From assembly GCA_003164275.1 (NCBI GenBank), contig PLSY01000242.1, positions 1 to 28,282 of the forward strand: a stretch of 28,282 nucleotides of DNA, in the 5' to 3' direction. The DNA comes from Acidimicrobiaceae bacterium (lineage in GTDB: Bacteria; Actinomycetota; Acidimicrobiia; Acidimicrobiales; RAAP-2). Position 1 is the first letter of the stretch; the number at the start of each line of letters is the position of its first letter. Shown in pieces: positions 28,236 to 28,282 of the stretch. A model generated the notes under the pieces. It made no database searches. It was not told the origin of the DNA and saw nothing but the letters and a program-made list of their open reading frames with translations. Made by a program: the position numbers and the translations under genes.

Positions 28236-28282
28236 ACAGGGAGGGCGACGTTGCCGGCGAACAGAAGGTCGCCGTGCCTTAA

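Noticed and set aside
1..28282. CRISPR arrays, tRNAs, rRNAs, insertion sequences
   Set aside because: No regularly spaced direct repeats, tRNA-like T-arm sequences, rRNA cores or transposase motifs were seen on either strand.

Overview
The window looks like chromosomal DNA from a high-GC actinobacterium, most likely the Acidimicrobiia. I infer this from codon use, GTG/TTG starts, promoters that sit right against start codons, and a secreted GH5 enzyme carrying tandem 42-residue GYW-DGG-FGDA-FxGS repeats of the kind I associate with that class. No rRNA, tRNA, phage, integrase, transposase or CRISPR array was seen. Coding density is low and there are long gene-free stretches, decayed genes, toxin-antitoxin modules and a recurring intergenic hairpin, so this is an accessory, much rearranged region.

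Layout. 1-633 (minus): AT-richer GT2 glycosyltransferase cut by the window edge. 962-1439: relic of a GH5 glucanase gene with several stops. 1697-2259: mazEF-type toxin-antitoxin pair with an operator palindrome. 2842-8104 (plus): polysaccharide block of a membrane GT2 synthase, a GH51-like lipoprotein hydrolase and a secreted GH5 enzyme. 8451-10712 (plus): a 27-residue ORF coupled to a two-domain VOC protein, then an enoyl-CoA hydratase/isomerase. 10798-11209: relic of an abiEi/abiEii module. 11430-16032 (minus): Rieske oxygenase, sulfotransferase, TauD-like dioxygenase and VOC protein; a cupin gene diverges at 16345. 16942-17910 (minus): FkbM methyltransferase. 18393-21121: small genes, including a PIN toxin with a possible new antitoxin, DUF5990, DUF4287 and SHOCT proteins. 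21750-23945: membrane-anchored double beta-propeller protein. 24433-26171 (minus): lipoprotein plus an internally duplicated membrane protein behind a strong promoter. 26392-27700: ParB-like small protein, a cluster of perfect hairpins and a DUF1801 protein. 27710-28235: second abiEii relic.

How genes may work together (inference). The 2842-8104 block resembles a synthase-dependent exopolysaccharide locus, with one membrane polymerase and two exported hydrolases. The 8.5-16.7 kb block groups two VOC proteins, a crotonase, a Rieske oxygenase, a 2-oxoglutarate dioxygenase, a PAPS sulfotransferase and a cupin, which fits modification or breakdown of an unidentified small molecule.

The most unusual signal is a short hairpin, consensus TCAGCTAACRGAGCTGA, found six times plus one damaged copy between 1.4 and 19.1 kb. 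Every copy is outside my final gene calls and all share one orientation whatever the strand of the neighbouring gene. One copy follows the intact GH5 gene and another follows its decayed paralogue at the matching place, so the element travelled with, or was duplicated with, the gene.
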